The notes beneath the pieces were generated by a model that searched no databases, had not been told where the DNA came from, and saw only the letters and a program-made list of their open reading frames with translations. The position numbers and the translations under genes were made by a program. Shown one piece after another: positions 29,754-37,727 of a DNA stretch of 38,100 nt (position 1 is the first letter of the stretch; each line of letters opens with the position of its first letter). Where the stretch lies: the IMG/VR virus record IMGVR_UViG_3300009181_000167, positions 1 through 38,100 of that record; one strand, 5' to 3'. The DNA is from a virus.

Positions 29754-30384
29754 CTAAGCGTTTAATAATATAATCAACAACAGGAACTGCTACTGCGTTT
29801 CCCATTTGCTTGTAACGGTTTGTATCGGCTTGGTCATCAGTCCAATTATCAGGAAATCCTTGAAGGCGCTCGCACTCAACAGGAGTTAAACGGCGAACAA
29901 TAGGAGAATCTGCAATAAACAATTGAGCATGGTGCGATTGAACTGAAGGCTGATGTGCCTGAACTGTCAATGCGGTATCCGTTTCTGTCGCACTAAAAGT
30001 ATTTGCCTTAGCATCTTCTCTTATTGAATAAGCCACGGCTTGCCCACCTGTTCTGTCAAGAGTATAAGAAGGATCAGTTTCATCACCAATGCCTAAACCA
30101 TTTTGGTTTTTTTCCATATCGCGCCCATCTTGTATTGGGTAAGAGATCATTGGAACATTTCCCCCGCCTGTTCCCATTCGTGCTTGCAATGTGTTGATTA
30201 CATCGCCCTGAATTCTAATGTCATCAACCCTATGTCCATCAAAAATTAAAACGGTTGCTCTTGTATCCCCATTATCAAATGCGTTCAATGTAGGAACTGC
30301 CCCCCCCTGAATCCAAGTTTCAAAATCTTCCGCGCTTTGCGCTCTACGAGCTTTCGTGAACCAAGAAGGTTTCACTTCCACCAC
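29710..30384 (-). CDS. C5-cytosine DNA methyltransferase, C-terminal fragment
   Basis: The frame encodes the target-recognition region (TKARRAQSAEDFETWIQGGA and LNAFDNGDTRAT), motif IX-like RRLTPVECERLQGFPDNW and motif X QMGNAVAVPVVDYI. It lacks the catalytic half. It begins in the +1 frame relative to the upstream fragment, and a GTG at 30384 could only serve as a reinitiation start. An 8-G run (minus strand) occurs near 30300-30307. It most likely forms one protein with the upstream fragment after a one-base indel. Confidence 0.82.
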   Translation of the reverse strand: MVEVKPSWFTKARRAQSAEDFETWIQGGAVPTLNAFDNGDTRATVLIFDGHRVDDIRIQGDVINTLQARMGTGGGNVPMISYPIQDGRDMEKNQNGLGIGDETDPSYTLDRTGGQAVAYSIREDAKANTFSATETDTALTVQAHQPSVQSHHAQLFIADSPIVRRLTPVECERLQGFPDNWTDDQADTNRYKQMGNAVAVPVVDYIIKRLVTLNTESLSDTAVQ

Positions 30385-31081
30385 CTAGGACACCACCAGA
30401 TTGTTTAAGAGTGCTTACTTGTCCTTCTTTGTATTGTCCAAAACTTGATTCGCCAAATGCTCCAATGCTTTCTGAAGTTGATTCGGCAATGTTTTTTCCC
30501 TTCGGTTTGCTCTGCGCAAGATACCCTGCGCGGCCTTCGAGGATAGCGAGTATTTCAGCAGGTGTTCGCCAGTCATCTCCAAGACATCCGACAATGAAGA
30601 CTCTGCGCCGTCTTTGGGGAACTCCGAAGTATTGAGCATCAAGCACTCGCCACGCGATGCTATACCCGAGGTCATCCAACGCTCCGATGACTGTTCCCAT
30701 ATCTCTTCCTTTGTTGCTTGAAAGTAAACCTGGGACATTTTCCAAAATGAAGAATTTTGATTTGGTTTCTTCGAGGATTCTAACAATTTCCCAAAATAAA
30801 CCTGATCTGCCGCCAGCCAATCCAGCACGTTTGCCAGCCACGGAGAGGTCTTGACAGGGGAATCCACCGACAATAATTCCATCTGAATTAAATCCGAGTT
30901 CAAAGAGTTGCTTTCCTGTAACATCGCACACATCCTCTAAAATTGTTGAATTGGGAAACCTTTTCGCCAATACCTTTCGTGCATTTTTATCTATCTCTAC
31001 TGAAGCAACAACTTCCATTCCATTGCGTTCAAGTGCTAAATCAAAGCCACCTACTCCTGCAAATAGTGATACCGCTTTCAT
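30344..31081 (-). CDS. dcm: C5-cytosine DNA methyltransferase, N-terminal catalytic fragment
   Basis: The ATG at 31081 overlaps the upstream stop as TAATG. Motif I SLFAGVGGFDLAL (5-17), motif IV GGFPCQDLSVAG with catalytic Cys76, motif VI ENVPGL (114-119) and motif VIII QRRRRVFIVG (156-165) are intact. The frame then ends in VLGGGSETFLVHESS before the recognition and motif X region, which continues in another frame. As an isolated fragment it should be inactive. It would protect phage DNA by methylating cytosine if the frame were restored. Confidence 0.88.
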   Translation of the reverse strand: MKAVSLFAGVGGFDLALERNGMEVVASVEIDKNARKVLAKRFPNSTILEDVCDVTGKQLFELGFNSDGIIVGGFPCQDLSVAGKRAGLAGGRSGLFWEIVRILEETKSKFFILENVPGLLSSNKGRDMGTVIGALDDLGYSIAWRVLDAQYFGVPQRRRRVFIVGCLGDDWRTPAEILAILEGRAGYLAQSKPKGKNIAESTSESIGAFGESSFGQYKEGQVSTLKQSGGVLGGGSETFLVHESS

Positions 31082-32109
31082 TAGTCTAACCAAACTTGAT
31101 ATTGAGCCGTTACGCGACCTTTATCGGGATCAACAAAGTGAAGTCGCTGACTAGGCATACCTGATGCAGCCATTGAATCTCTCGCATATCGGTTATCGCT
31201 TTCAGTAGAACCAGTCCAATAAAGATTAAAGTTCTTTTGGATTGGCTCTTGTGCGTGGCGATGGTAATGTCCTAAATAAATATCGTGGAAATCGTAATCG
31301 TGAGCGCCAGCCTTCCAACGGTTAGCACCAGCAATCCATGCAGCAGGACTAGCAAATCCTGATCGCCCTAGTTCGTCACCATGCATTAACAGAGCGCGGT
31401 AATTGCCAACTGCTACTTCTTGTATATCTTCAGGGCAATCTTCCCAGGTTAGTCTTTTTTCATTAGAAAGTATTTGTCTAGCCATTTCATAAACCATACG
31501 ATCAACATTGTCATTCTTGGGAACTTCAGCTCGCTTGCTACCTATGCGCCCGTGGTTTCCCCACTCAGCAACAACAGTTACCTTTTCAAAGTTGGTAAGC
31601 ATTACTCGAACAAAGTCCACACATAATCTTGATACGCTGGTAAATTGCCCAAATAATGAGGCATCAATTTGCCAAAGTTGTGCCGGATAATTGAATAAAC
31701 CTTCAACCATATCTCCACCGAACATAACTACACATTCCTTTACGGGATGATGTTGGCGTTGGAGTTCAGTAAGGTGAACAATTTTATCTGCAAATTGAAG
31801 AACTCTTTTTCTCATTACTTCACTATTGTAAGAAGTAGTAATTTTAGAGCCTTGCCAATCCGTTGAATGGACTAAAGCTACTTCAGGTTTTGCTTTACGA
31901 TTATCTGTTTTTGGAGCAACAACTGGTGTTACTTTTCCAAGAGCAAGCATCGCTTCATAAGCACCACGTTGAGTAGCAATTACAAGTTCATCATTGCGAA
32001 TTTTGGCTTTGGCTAATTGTTTTTGGGTGTTGTTTAGCGCTTTGCGCAATTCAACAATTTCAGGATCAGATTCTTTTTTTAATTCTTCTAGTTCATCCTT
32101 TAGAGCCAT
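31081..32109 (-). CDS. Calcineurin-like metallophosphoesterase
   Basis: This 342-residue protein has a helical coiled N-terminus (1-60) and a metallophosphoesterase domain: VHSTDWQ (Asp84), FGGDMVEG (130-137), WGNHGR (183-188), LMHGDE (241-246) and LGHYHRH (279-285). These residues bind the two-metal centre. Related phage enzymes are annotated as DNA repair exonuclease-like or phosphodiesterases. The substrate may be DNA ends or a nucleotide signal. The gene lies in an operon with a DNA methyltransferase. Confidence 0.88.
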   Translation of the reverse strand: MALKDELEELKKESDPEIVELRKALNNTQKQLAKAKIRNDELVIATQRGAYEAMLALGKVTPVVAPKTDNRKAKPEVALVHSTDWQGSKITTSYNSEVMRKRVLQFADKIVHLTELQRQHHPVKECVVMFGGDMVEGLFNYPAQLWQIDASLFGQFTSVSRLCVDFVRVMLTNFEKVTVVAEWGNHGRIGSKRAEVPKNDNVDRMVYEMARQILSNEKRLTWEDCPEDIQEVAVGNYRALLMHGDELGRSGFASPAAWIAGANRWKAGAHDYDFHDIYLGHYHRHAQEPIQKNFNLYWTGSTESDNRYARDSMAASGMPSQRLHFVDPDKGRVTAQYQVWLD

Positions 32110-32341
32110 TAAGACATATTCCTCTACGATGGCGGGCTAGCGTTCCTTCTTGAATGTTATGCCCGTTATTCTTAAGAACTTTGCTTAAAGCAGAACTTGA
32201 GGTGTTTTTATCTTCTAGTCTTTCTTTGATGGCTAGAGTTTCTTCTTTATTTAGCGATTCTAGGAATGTGCATACGCTGCAAATACCTCTACGAGAATGT
32301 AGGAAATTGCCATCATTTTTAAGATCGTCTAGTAATCCCAC
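32093..32341 (-). CDS. Small HTH-like DNA-binding protein
   Basis: This 82-residue protein starts at GTG 32341, overlapping the previous stop as TAGTG. Two RRGIC motifs flank a helical region with SALSKVLKNNGHNIQEGTLA, which has the look of a helix-turn-helix with an arm. Cys residues (GICSVC and GIC) might bind zinc. It could regulate the operon. The family is not certain. Confidence 0.6.
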   Translation of the reverse strand: MGLLDDLKNDGNFLHSRRGICSVCTFLESLNKEETLAIKERLEDKNTSSSALSKVLKNNGHNIQEGTLARHRRGICLNGSKG

Positions 32342-32580
32342 TATGCACCCGTGATTTGTATGCCGTGTTTGATATAACCAAGTTTGTCGTGCCAGGAATC
32401 TTTGTGGTCAGGATTGGCAATACATCTAACTGACTTAAAGGCATCCATCATTAAAGCTACTTGCCAAGCAGGTATATCTTCCATTTGGAGCATTGCCCCC
32501 CAAATACGCCCTGCAATAGCAAAATTGACTTCAGCATCGCCGTATTGTTCTTGCCGATCTTCAAGAATTTTGTCAATCAT
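32341..32580 (-). CDS. DUF6378-like protein
   Basis: This 79-residue protein starts at ATG 32580 after AAAGGGTTGAAG. The pattern EDRQEQYGDAEVNFAIAGRI, then VALMMDAFKSVR and HKDSWHDKLGYIKHG, matches small helical DUF6378 proteins common in phages as I remember the family. Its function is unknown; a fold related to all-alpha nucleotide hydrolases is possible. First gene of its operon. Confidence 0.75.
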   Translation of the reverse strand: MIDKILEDRQEQYGDAEVNFAIAGRIWGAMLQMEDIPAWQVALMMDAFKSVRCIANPDHKDSWHDKLGYIKHGIQITGA

Positions 32581-32660
32581 CTTCAACCCTTTCTATGAGT
32601 TGCGTAAACATTAACAGATTATGGTGATTTAATCCTCAATGGAAAGTTCGTGTCGCAAAG

Positions 32661-32693
32661 AAAAACCCCCACAAGTGATCGGCCTTGTGGGGG
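32661..32693 (-). terminator. Rho-independent terminator of the late operon
   Basis: CCCCCACAAG at 32666-32675 pairs with CTTGTGGGGG at 32684-32693, a perfect 10-bp stem with an 8-nt loop. On the minus strand it is followed by TTTTTCTTT. It ends the leftward transcript of tail and lysis genes 27 bp after the last stop and insulates the next operon. Confidence 0.92.
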
Positions 32694-32719
32694 CTAGGGG
32701 CGCATTATCTACGCAAAAA

Positions 32720-32989
32720 TTAGGATACTACAAAAGACCCGCAATTTATAACAGGTATCTCTGGCGAGTCGGTAATGCGCGCCCAAACATTCCAAGTTCC
32801 TGCTTCAAGGTCTTGAACTAAGACTCCAACATCTCCATTAAGAGCATAGGCAGTTACCCAATCAGACTCTGCGGGGCGAGCGCTTGGCAAGAGAACTGCT
32901 GTTTCTACAGCTGTTGTTACCGGAACTCCATCTAAAGTAACCAAGATAGGTTGGAATTCCACACTCTCGCGTGGGTAGATATTTGTCAT
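32720..32989 (-). CDS. Small virion or fibre-associated protein
   Basis: This 89-residue protein starts MTNIYPRESVEFQPILVTLD at ATG 32989, overlapping the repeat-protein stop by ATGA. It is beta-rich (ETAVLLPSARPAESDWVTAY, GTWNVWARITDSPE) and looks like a small Ig-like or jelly-roll domain often placed at the end of phage fibre clusters. It is the last gene before the late terminator. Exact role unknown. Confidence 0.65.
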   Translation of the reverse strand: MTNIYPRESVEFQPILVTLDGVPVTTAVETAVLLPSARPAESDWVTAYALNGDVGVLVQDLEAGTWNVWARITDSPEIPVINCGSFVVS

Positions 32990-33990
32990 TGTAAGATTCC
33001 TTCCCAACGCTTTTGAGCGAGTGAGCCAAACTTATTTCTGTCGCCAAGCATACCATTAGACCAACGCTTAGAACCTAGTGATCCTGCAAAATTAAGCATA
33101 GGAGATACTTCTCCAACCCACCTGCGGTCTTTAAGTTCACCCGCCCATGGTCTAGGGTAAATCTGACCAAATACCACAATATCGTGGTCAGTTATTGGGT
33201 TAGCTTTTTTAACCTTAGTCGTAGCGGTAAAAGTTGTGCTTGTTTGAGAATCAACTGTATGCCCACGGATTATCTCGCCTGTTAACCCTGCGACTATATC
33301 TAAGGTTGATTCAACATAAAATAAACTAGAAATAACTGTTTGTGAAGTTTCAATAATTGTAAGAAGTGAATCGGCTACAACACCCTTAATAACATCGGCA
33401 GTTAAAGTAGCACTAACAGAAGTAGTTGTATTTGCATTTTCGGTTTTTAATGAATCAGTAGTTAGGGCAACAGTTAAAGCGGTAGAAGCACTAGCGTATC
33501 TAGTTACAATTGAATCAGCAGTAAGAGTTGTAGTTATAGAAGTTGTAGTCTGAACGCGCATATTAAGCGTTGCAGTTCCACTAACCCCGGCAGTTGCAGT
33601 AAATGTTTCATCCGCAAATTCTGCGTGGAGTGCATCAGCAGTCAAACTTGCATTGGCAGTAGTTGAAGCAGCCAATAAAGAGTTGCGAAGTCCTGCTGCG
33701 GTTAATGCAGCACTAATAGAAGTATTAGCACTAGCAAAACCATTCTTTTGCGCAATCGAAGTAAGGGTTGCAGTTACTGTTGTTGAAACATCAACATAAT
33801 AAACAGGAGTTGGGCCAAAATAATAACGCGGTGTTCCATAAGAAGTTCCGTAAAACGGTGCTTGATATGACAATACTCTCGGATCATAACCCGAGAGATT
33901 GCTTGTTATTTGTCCTACATAAAACCCAGGAGCAGGTGCAAAGAAAGGGGTATCAAACTTTAATTGGGTATAACTAATGCCATACGCCAT
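32986..33990 (-). CDS. Tail fibre-like protein with ten 20-residue repeats
   Basis: This 334-residue protein has an N-terminal block (1-69) with repeated TPFFAPAPGFYVG and APFYGTSYGTP motifs. Residues 70-249 are nine exact 20-residue units plus a partial tenth (to about 265), consensus TTxTATLTADxLxxxxAxxx. The C-terminus has three RRW/KRW-G motifs (WVGE, WSNG, WEG). The repeats probably form a fibrous or solenoid shaft, with the ends as attachment and tip. The N-terminus resembles that of the 628-residue tail protein. Confidence 0.75.
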   Translation of the reverse strand: MAYGISYTQLKFDTPFFAPAPGFYVGQITSNLSGYDPRVLSYQAPFYGTSYGTPRYYFGPTPVYYVDVSTTVTATLTSIAQKNGFASANTSISAALTAAGLRNSLLAASTTANASLTADALHAEFADETFTATAGVSGTATLNMRVQTTTSITTTLTADSIVTRYASASTALTVALTTDSLKTENANTTTSVSATLTADVIKGVVADSLLTIIETSQTVISSLFYVESTLDIVAGLTGEIIRGHTVDSQTSTTFTATTKVKKANPITDHDIVVFGQIYPRPWAGELKDRRWVGEVSPMLNFAGSLGSKRWSNGMLGDRNKFGSLAQKRWEGILQ

Positions 33991-34015
33991 GCAAGCACCC
34001 CCGAACTACCGATAA

Positions 34016-34399
34016 CTAGGCAGCCAAAGGTGTAAGCGCGACTCCAAGTGTTGTGAAGGTAAGTGTATCTGTATTAACAACTGACTTAGAAGTAGTCAAC
34101 GCAGCAGTCCAAAGAAGATTGCCAGCAGTAGAAGCATCCCAAACAGAAATATGAGTAATAGTTTCTGTCGCAGTCATAGTGAAAGCAGGTGAGTTTGAAA
34201 GTGCAAGCGCTCCTGATGATGCGGCAGAAAATGTTGCAGCTTGACGAGTGGTAACTGCTGAAGCGTTTGAAGTTCCAGCAGCACCCGGATCGGCTGTGTG
34301 CAATTTGATATAGGTTGCAGATGGAGCAGTAAACGCAGTTCCGCGAAGCATATTAAGCCAATTGTTTGCCAAAGTTGTTGTGGCTAGTCCTACTGTCAT
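34016..34399 (-). CDS. Tail fibre / appendage-like virion protein
   Basis: This 127-residue beta-rich protein has YIKLHTADPGAAGTSNASAV, the hallmark of a small phage tail-appendage family, followed by TATETITHISVWDASTAGNL. It likely forms a trimeric or plug-like surface element. The start overlaps a 26-residue gene by ATGA. It lies downstream of the lysis cassette with other fibre genes. Confidence 0.72.
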   Translation of the reverse strand: MTVGLATTTLANNWLNMLRGTAFTAPSATYIKLHTADPGAAGTSNASAVTTRQAATFSAASSGALALSNSPAFTMTATETITHISVWDASTAGNLLWTAALTTSKSVVNTDTLTFTTLGVALTPLAA

Positions 34400-34476
34400 T
34401 CTGACTCCTTAGTTCCGTCTGCGTGAGTTACTTCCGCATCGGCGGTAATAACTAATTCCATTGCGACCTTATTCAT
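34396..34476 (-). CDS. Tiny protein of the fibre cluster (26 residues)
   Basis: The ATG at 34476 is preceded by AAGGTATAATAA, and the TGA overlaps the next ATG. The product MNKVAMELVITADAEVTHAD continues for six residues. Coupling and a good ribosome-binding site support translation. Function unknown. Confidence 0.5.
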   Translation of the reverse strand: MNKVAMELVITADAEVTHADGTKESE

Positions 34477-34486
34477 TTATTATACC

Positions 34487-34678
34487 TTAACCTTTAATTC
34501 CATATTGCTTTGTCAGAGCAGATACGCGAAGGACTGCTGATGTTAAAAGCGCTCCAGCGATAGGGGCGATACTTGCAGGAAGATTTACATTTGGAAGTTG
34601 GTTAGCCAATTCGCCTAGAAGTGAACCTAATAAAGCGATTACCATGTGGCGATTTGCAGGTGATAGTTTGTCTAGCAT
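34487..34678 (-). CDS. Small membrane protein, holin-like
   Basis: This 63-residue protein starts MLDKLSPANRHMVIALLGSL. It has two hydrophobic segments (MVIALLGSLLGEL and APIAGALLTSAVL) and follows the endolysin gene by eight bases. It may be a holin, antiholin or pinholin-like component of the lysis cassette. Assignment rests on context and hydrophobicity only. Confidence 0.6.
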   Translation of the reverse strand: MLDKLSPANRHMVIALLGSLLGELANQLPNVNLPASIAPIAGALLTSAVLRVSALTKQYGIKG

Positions 34679-34686
34679 ATTTCTCC

Positions 34687-35172
34687 TTAGTCTTTGTATT
34701 TTGGTCGAACAACCATTCGAACTAGGCTTGGTGATCTATGTCGGATGTGGACACCTTCTCCATTATCCTGACTGCCAGCTTTGCCTTCTCCCGAAGTATT
34801 GCCTTCGACAGTTTCAATCAAATGCTTCTTCTTATCATAGCCGATAACAAGCCCAACATGGATTGATTTGCCTTGTTTATTGAAGTCAAAGAGGACAATA
34901 TCCCCTGCTTGAACAGTATCAACAGGCACGTTTAATTCTTTTTTCTTAGCCCATGCTTCAAATGCTTCGCATCCAGCAAATCCTTTAGGGGATTGGGCGA
35001 TTAGGGAAGTAGCGCCCGGCACTTTTGAGAAACACCATGATACGAACATAGCGCACCAAGGCTGACCATTCATTCCATACCATTTGCCGTATTTGGTTTT
35101 GTTTACAGGTTCTTCTTCTGTGCCTACTTCGGCTTTAGCAATTTCAATAATTTTGTCAGCAGTTAGGCTCAT
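34687..35172 (-). CDS. CHAP-domain endolysin
   Basis: This 161-residue protein is a single CHAP peptidoglycan amidase/endopeptidase domain. QPWCAMFVSW gives catalytic Cys40, SIHVGLVI gives His105, and ETVEGNTS (Glu120-Asn125) completes the active site. There is no cell-wall-binding domain and no signal peptide, so it needs a holin for export. Holin-like genes lie immediately upstream and downstream. Confidence 0.9.
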   Translation of the reverse strand: MSLTADKIIEIAKAEVGTEEEPVNKTKYGKWYGMNGQPWCAMFVSWCFSKVPGATSLIAQSPKGFAGCEAFEAWAKKKELNVPVDTVQAGDIVLFDFNKQGKSIHVGLVIGYDKKKHLIETVEGNTSGEGKAGSQDNGEGVHIRHRSPSLVRMVVRPKYKD

Positions 35173-35173
35173 G

Positions 35174-35407
35174 TTATTCCTTTGGCTTCTTTACAGCTTT
35201 TGAAAAAACTTCATTAATTTCGGCTTTAGTTAATTTTCCATCATCAAGATAGGCTTTAGCCAAGTCTTTAATTACTTCAGAACAGGCTATCAAGCCAGCA
35301 ATACCAGCGCCAATAATAGGATTTACATTTAGGATAGCAGCAGCACCGATAGTTCCTAATGCGCCTAGAATAAATACTGATCCAACTCGGATAAATATGT
35401 CTTTCAT
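35174..35407 (-). CDS. Holin-like membrane protein
   Basis: This 77-residue protein has two hydrophobic segments (VGSVFILGALGTIGAAAIL and IIGAGIAGLIACSEVI) and a charged C-terminal helix (DDGKLTKAEINEVFSKAVKK). Both the size and its place directly before the endolysin fit a class II holin. It overlaps the upstream membrane gene by ATGA. Confidence 0.7.
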   Translation of the reverse strand: MKDIFIRVGSVFILGALGTIGAAAILNVNPIIGAGIAGLIACSEVIKDLAKAYLDDGKLTKAEINEVFSKAVKKPKE

Positions 35408-35586
35408 TTTTTATCCTTTGGATTGCGCAAACGGAATGTAGTTACCCATAGGAAAATAGAAATCATAATAGCGTAACCAACAACAGTCTTAGCAGAGCCA
35501 GTAAGAACTAGCCAAGCTGAAAATAAACCCACGAATGTCCATATTTGATGGGCTAAATCAGATAAAACTTCTTTAATAAATGTCAT
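35404..35586 (-). CDS. Small membrane protein of the lysis cassette
   Basis: This 60-residue protein starts [20 protein letters not shown]. It has two membrane helices (WTFVGLFSAWLVLTG and VVGYAIMISIFLWVTTF) and a basic tail (RLRNPKDKK). It overlaps neighbours on both sides (TAATG and ATGA). It may act as a second holin or holin regulator. Confidence 0.65.
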   Translation of the reverse strand: MTFIKEVLSDLAHQIWTFVGLFSAWLVLTGSAKTVVGYAIMISIFLWVTTFRLRNPKDKK

Positions 35587-36977
35587 TAAAATCTCCTTCT
35601 AAGTGCCGCTATCTGTCCAATTGTCGCAGTAATTACAAGAATTTTCTTGGCTTTCTTACGGGTAATCGGCGACATATCGTTACCTATATTTTGTAATGTA
35701 TTAAACGCTTCATTGATTGTTTCTGCTCCAGGTATTGCAGCAATTGCTCCTTCGAGTGGAATTAAAGGAATAGGAATAGCAACGTCAGGTGAGTTAAATG
35801 TTGTGCCACCTGGTTGACCAATGAAAGTATCTTCAACTGTTATTGCATCAGCAGGGATTGGCAAACCTGATCCTGGGGGTGGTGGTGGTGGTGTGAGGTT
35901 TCCATCTTCGCCAATTACTTGTGGTTGAGATTTAGTTCCAAAGAATTCAATACCACCATTTTCTACACCTGCTTTATCTTCTTGTATATGCGGTGTCAAT
36001 AAGTTATCTTCTGGCATCTTTGGTATATCGTCAGGCAATTGATTTGGGCTATTAGGTTCAAGTCCTTCAACTAAAGGTGGTTCAGATGGAAGTTCAGGCG
36101 CAGGTTCGGGAATTTGAGGAACAACAACTTCCTCTTGCTGAGGAATTGGAGCAGGCTCAGGAGCAGGTTCGATTGGCACAACTTCGGGTTCAGGTTGTGG
36201 CTCTTGAGGTGCAGGTGGCGGCTCTACGGGGGGTAATGGCTCAGGTTCGGGTTGAGGTAGGACAATTGGCTCAGGTTCTATAATTGGTGGCTGAGGTTCT
36301 ATTGCTGGCGGTGGATCAGGTATTGCAATAGGTGGGTCAGGAATAAAAACTGGCGGGTCAGGAATAACAATTGGTGGTTGAGGCGTAGGTGTTGGTTCGG
36401 GAGTTGGTTGCGCCGTAGGAGTTTGTGTTGGTGTCGGTTCAGGGGTTGGTGTAGGAATTATTGTTGGCGCAGGAGTTGGGTCAGGCGTTGGTTCTATTGT
36501 TGGCTCGGGAGTTGGTTCAGGAGTAGGTTGAATTAAATTACTGCTCAAAACATAAGTTCCTGTTGGAGTTCCATAGCCAACTCTGTTTAAGTATGAAGTG
36601 GCACGAATTGTATAAGTGCCAATATCAATAGTTCCTGTTAATTTAGAAGCATATTCATTAACCCCGGCAACATGGTTGCTGTCATCATCTGCTCTAAGAA
36701 CAACATCATTTTGCCGCAGTTCAATCCAAGAATCTACCCAACCAGCACGAACTGTCATCGTTCCATCGGGCGCTGTTTCAAAGCGTGGGCCAGTAATTGT
36801 TTCAATTACATACTCACTTGAGGCTATTACTTCTATTGTTGTATCTACATAAGCAGTATCGGGGTTTAAGTTAATAATAATGTCATCTGCCATCGCCAAA
36901 GCAGGAAACAAAAATACTGAATTAAATACTAAAAATGTTACTGCAAGTAATCTTGAAAACTTTGGGGGAAGTTTCAT
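35586..36977 (-). CDS. Secreted Pro-rich wall-spanning protein of the lysis cassette
   Basis: This 463-residue protein has a signal peptide ([20 protein letters not shown] to AMA at about 30), a beta-rich domain (31-150), then about 150 residues of Pro-rich repeats such as [10 protein letters not shown] and [12 protein letters not shown]. The C-terminal domain ends in a basic-hydrophobic segment ([20 protein letters not shown]). The layout predicts an exported protein with a stiff extended linker. It may span the wall like a spanin or display a domain at the cell surface. Function is not known. Confidence 0.7.
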   Translation of the reverse strand: MKLPPKFSRLLAVTFLVFNSVFLFPALAMADDIIINLNPDTAYVDTTIEVIASSEYVIETITGPRFETAPDGTMTVRAGWVDSWIELRQNDVVLRADDDSNHVAGVNEYASKLTGTIDIGTYTIRATSYLNRVGYGTPTGTYVLSSNLIQPTPEPTPEPTIEPTPDPTPAPTIIPTPTPEPTPTQTPTAQPTPEPTPTPQPPIVIPDPPVFIPDPPIAIPDPPPAIEPQPPIIEPEPIVLPQPEPEPLPPVEPPPAPQEPQPEPEVVPIEPAPEPAPIPQQEEVVVPQIPEPAPELPSEPPLVEGLEPNSPNQLPDDIPKMPEDNLLTPHIQEDKAGVENGGIEFFGTKSQPQVIGEDGNLTPPPPPPGSGLPIPADAITVEDTFIGQPGGTTFNSPDVAIPIPLIPLEGAIAAIPGAETINEAFNTLQNIGNDMSPITRKKAKKILVITATIGQIAALRRRF

Positions 36978-36986
36978 ATCAACTTT

Positions 36987-37205
36987 CTATCTATTTTTGC
37001 AAAGGATTTCGTAGATTGAATCTACTCTTTCTTCCAATCGTTCTAAACGGGTGCTATTTACATTAACTGCATCTCGCATACTGCTACCGCCGTTAGGTTT
37101 AAGTTCAGATAAATAAGATTTAACTAAAAATCGCACTCCCCCGGCTAAAGCCCCAAGAAGGGTGCTAAAGCCGAGAAGTGCTACTAGGTAATCTGAGGTT
37201 TTCAT
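36987..37205 (-). CDS. Small membrane protein with coiled-coil tail
   Basis: This 72-residue protein starts MKTSDYLVALLGFSTLLGAL at ATG 37205, preceded by AAGGTGCAAGCA. One N-terminal membrane helix is followed by a C-terminal coiled coil (NSTRLERLEERVDSIYEILC). The topology recalls XhlA-type or small holin-associated proteins. The start I use avoids overlap with the preceding gene. Confidence 0.65.
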   Translation of the reverse strand: MKTSDYLVALLGFSTLLGALAGGVRFLVKSYLSELKPNGGSSMRDAVNVNSTRLERLEERVDSIYEILCKNR

Positions 37206-37228
37206 TGCTTGCACCTTACGGTTATAGG

Positions 37229-37474
37229 TTAATTTTCCATTACATAAACTGAGGCTGTGCTTGAAGCTGTAACGCCCCAAATTTCTGTTCCACCTGAAAT
37301 GGTAAGGACCAACTTTTGGTTAGCATCTAACTTTAATCCAGTAGAGGAAGTAACGTTACGATCACCAATAAATATAGGAGTTGTTTCAACGTGTATATTA
37401 CAAACACGCGAAGACCCTGCTTGGTCAAATAATTTTGCTGCTGTGGTGCTTACTGAGTATTGGCCTGTGCGCAT
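37229..37474 (-). CDS. Small beta-rich virion protein
   Basis: This 81-residue protein starts MRTGQYSVSTTAAKLFDQAG and continues with strands (CNIHVETTPIFIGDRNVTSS, LVLTISGGTEIWGVTASST). The pattern is shared by small phage proteins thought to form a beta sandwich or fibre base. It sits between a fibre-related gene and the membrane protein. Function is not proved. Confidence 0.65.
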   Translation of the reverse strand: MRTGQYSVSTTAAKLFDQAGSSRVCNIHVETTPIFIGDRNVTSSTGLKLDANQKLVLTISGGTEIWGVTASSTASVYVMEN

Positions 37475-37483
37475 ATTTGCTCC

Positions 37484-37717
37484 TTAGATAACGAGTGTGT
37501 CTACTTCTTCTGCTGTCAAAGGTTCGCCAGCAATTAACTTTGCTTTAGCTGATGCTTTTAGGGCAGCCTTGGCTGCTGCTTCGGCTTCTGCTGCTGCTTG
37601 TTGGTCTGCTGCTGCTAAGGCTGCTGTTTCCATATCAGCAATCTCAGCATCGGTTAGTTCGATAATAGAAGTTTCCCCTGTTGTGCAGTTGATTTCTATT
37701 CTGGTTGGTTTATCCAT
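37484..37717 (-). CDS. Small Ala-rich protein, possible fibre chaperone
   Basis: This 77-residue protein starts at ATG 37717, preceded by AAGGAGAAAAC. MDKPTRIEINCTTGETSIIE is a short beta part, and the rest is a long Ala/Lys/Glu helix (ADQQAAAEAEAAAKAALKAS). Proteins of this kind lie next to phage fibre genes and may help assembly. Not proved. Confidence 0.65.
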   Translation of the reverse strand: MDKPTRIEINCTTGETSIIELTDAEIADMETAALAAADQQAAAEAEAAAKAALKASAKAKLIAGEPLTAEEVDTLVI

Positions 37718-37727
37718 TGTTTTCTCC

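Noticed and set aside
34712-34728. Possible SOS box near the endolysin end (CGAAC-AACC-ATTCG)
   Set aside because: One arm is mismatched and it lies inside coding sequence with no start downstream within reach of a promoter.
35900-36530. Plus-strand open frames opposite the Pro-rich gene
   Set aside because: They mirror the Pro-rich repeats (Gln/Val/Leu low complexity) and lack ribosome-binding sites and neighbours.
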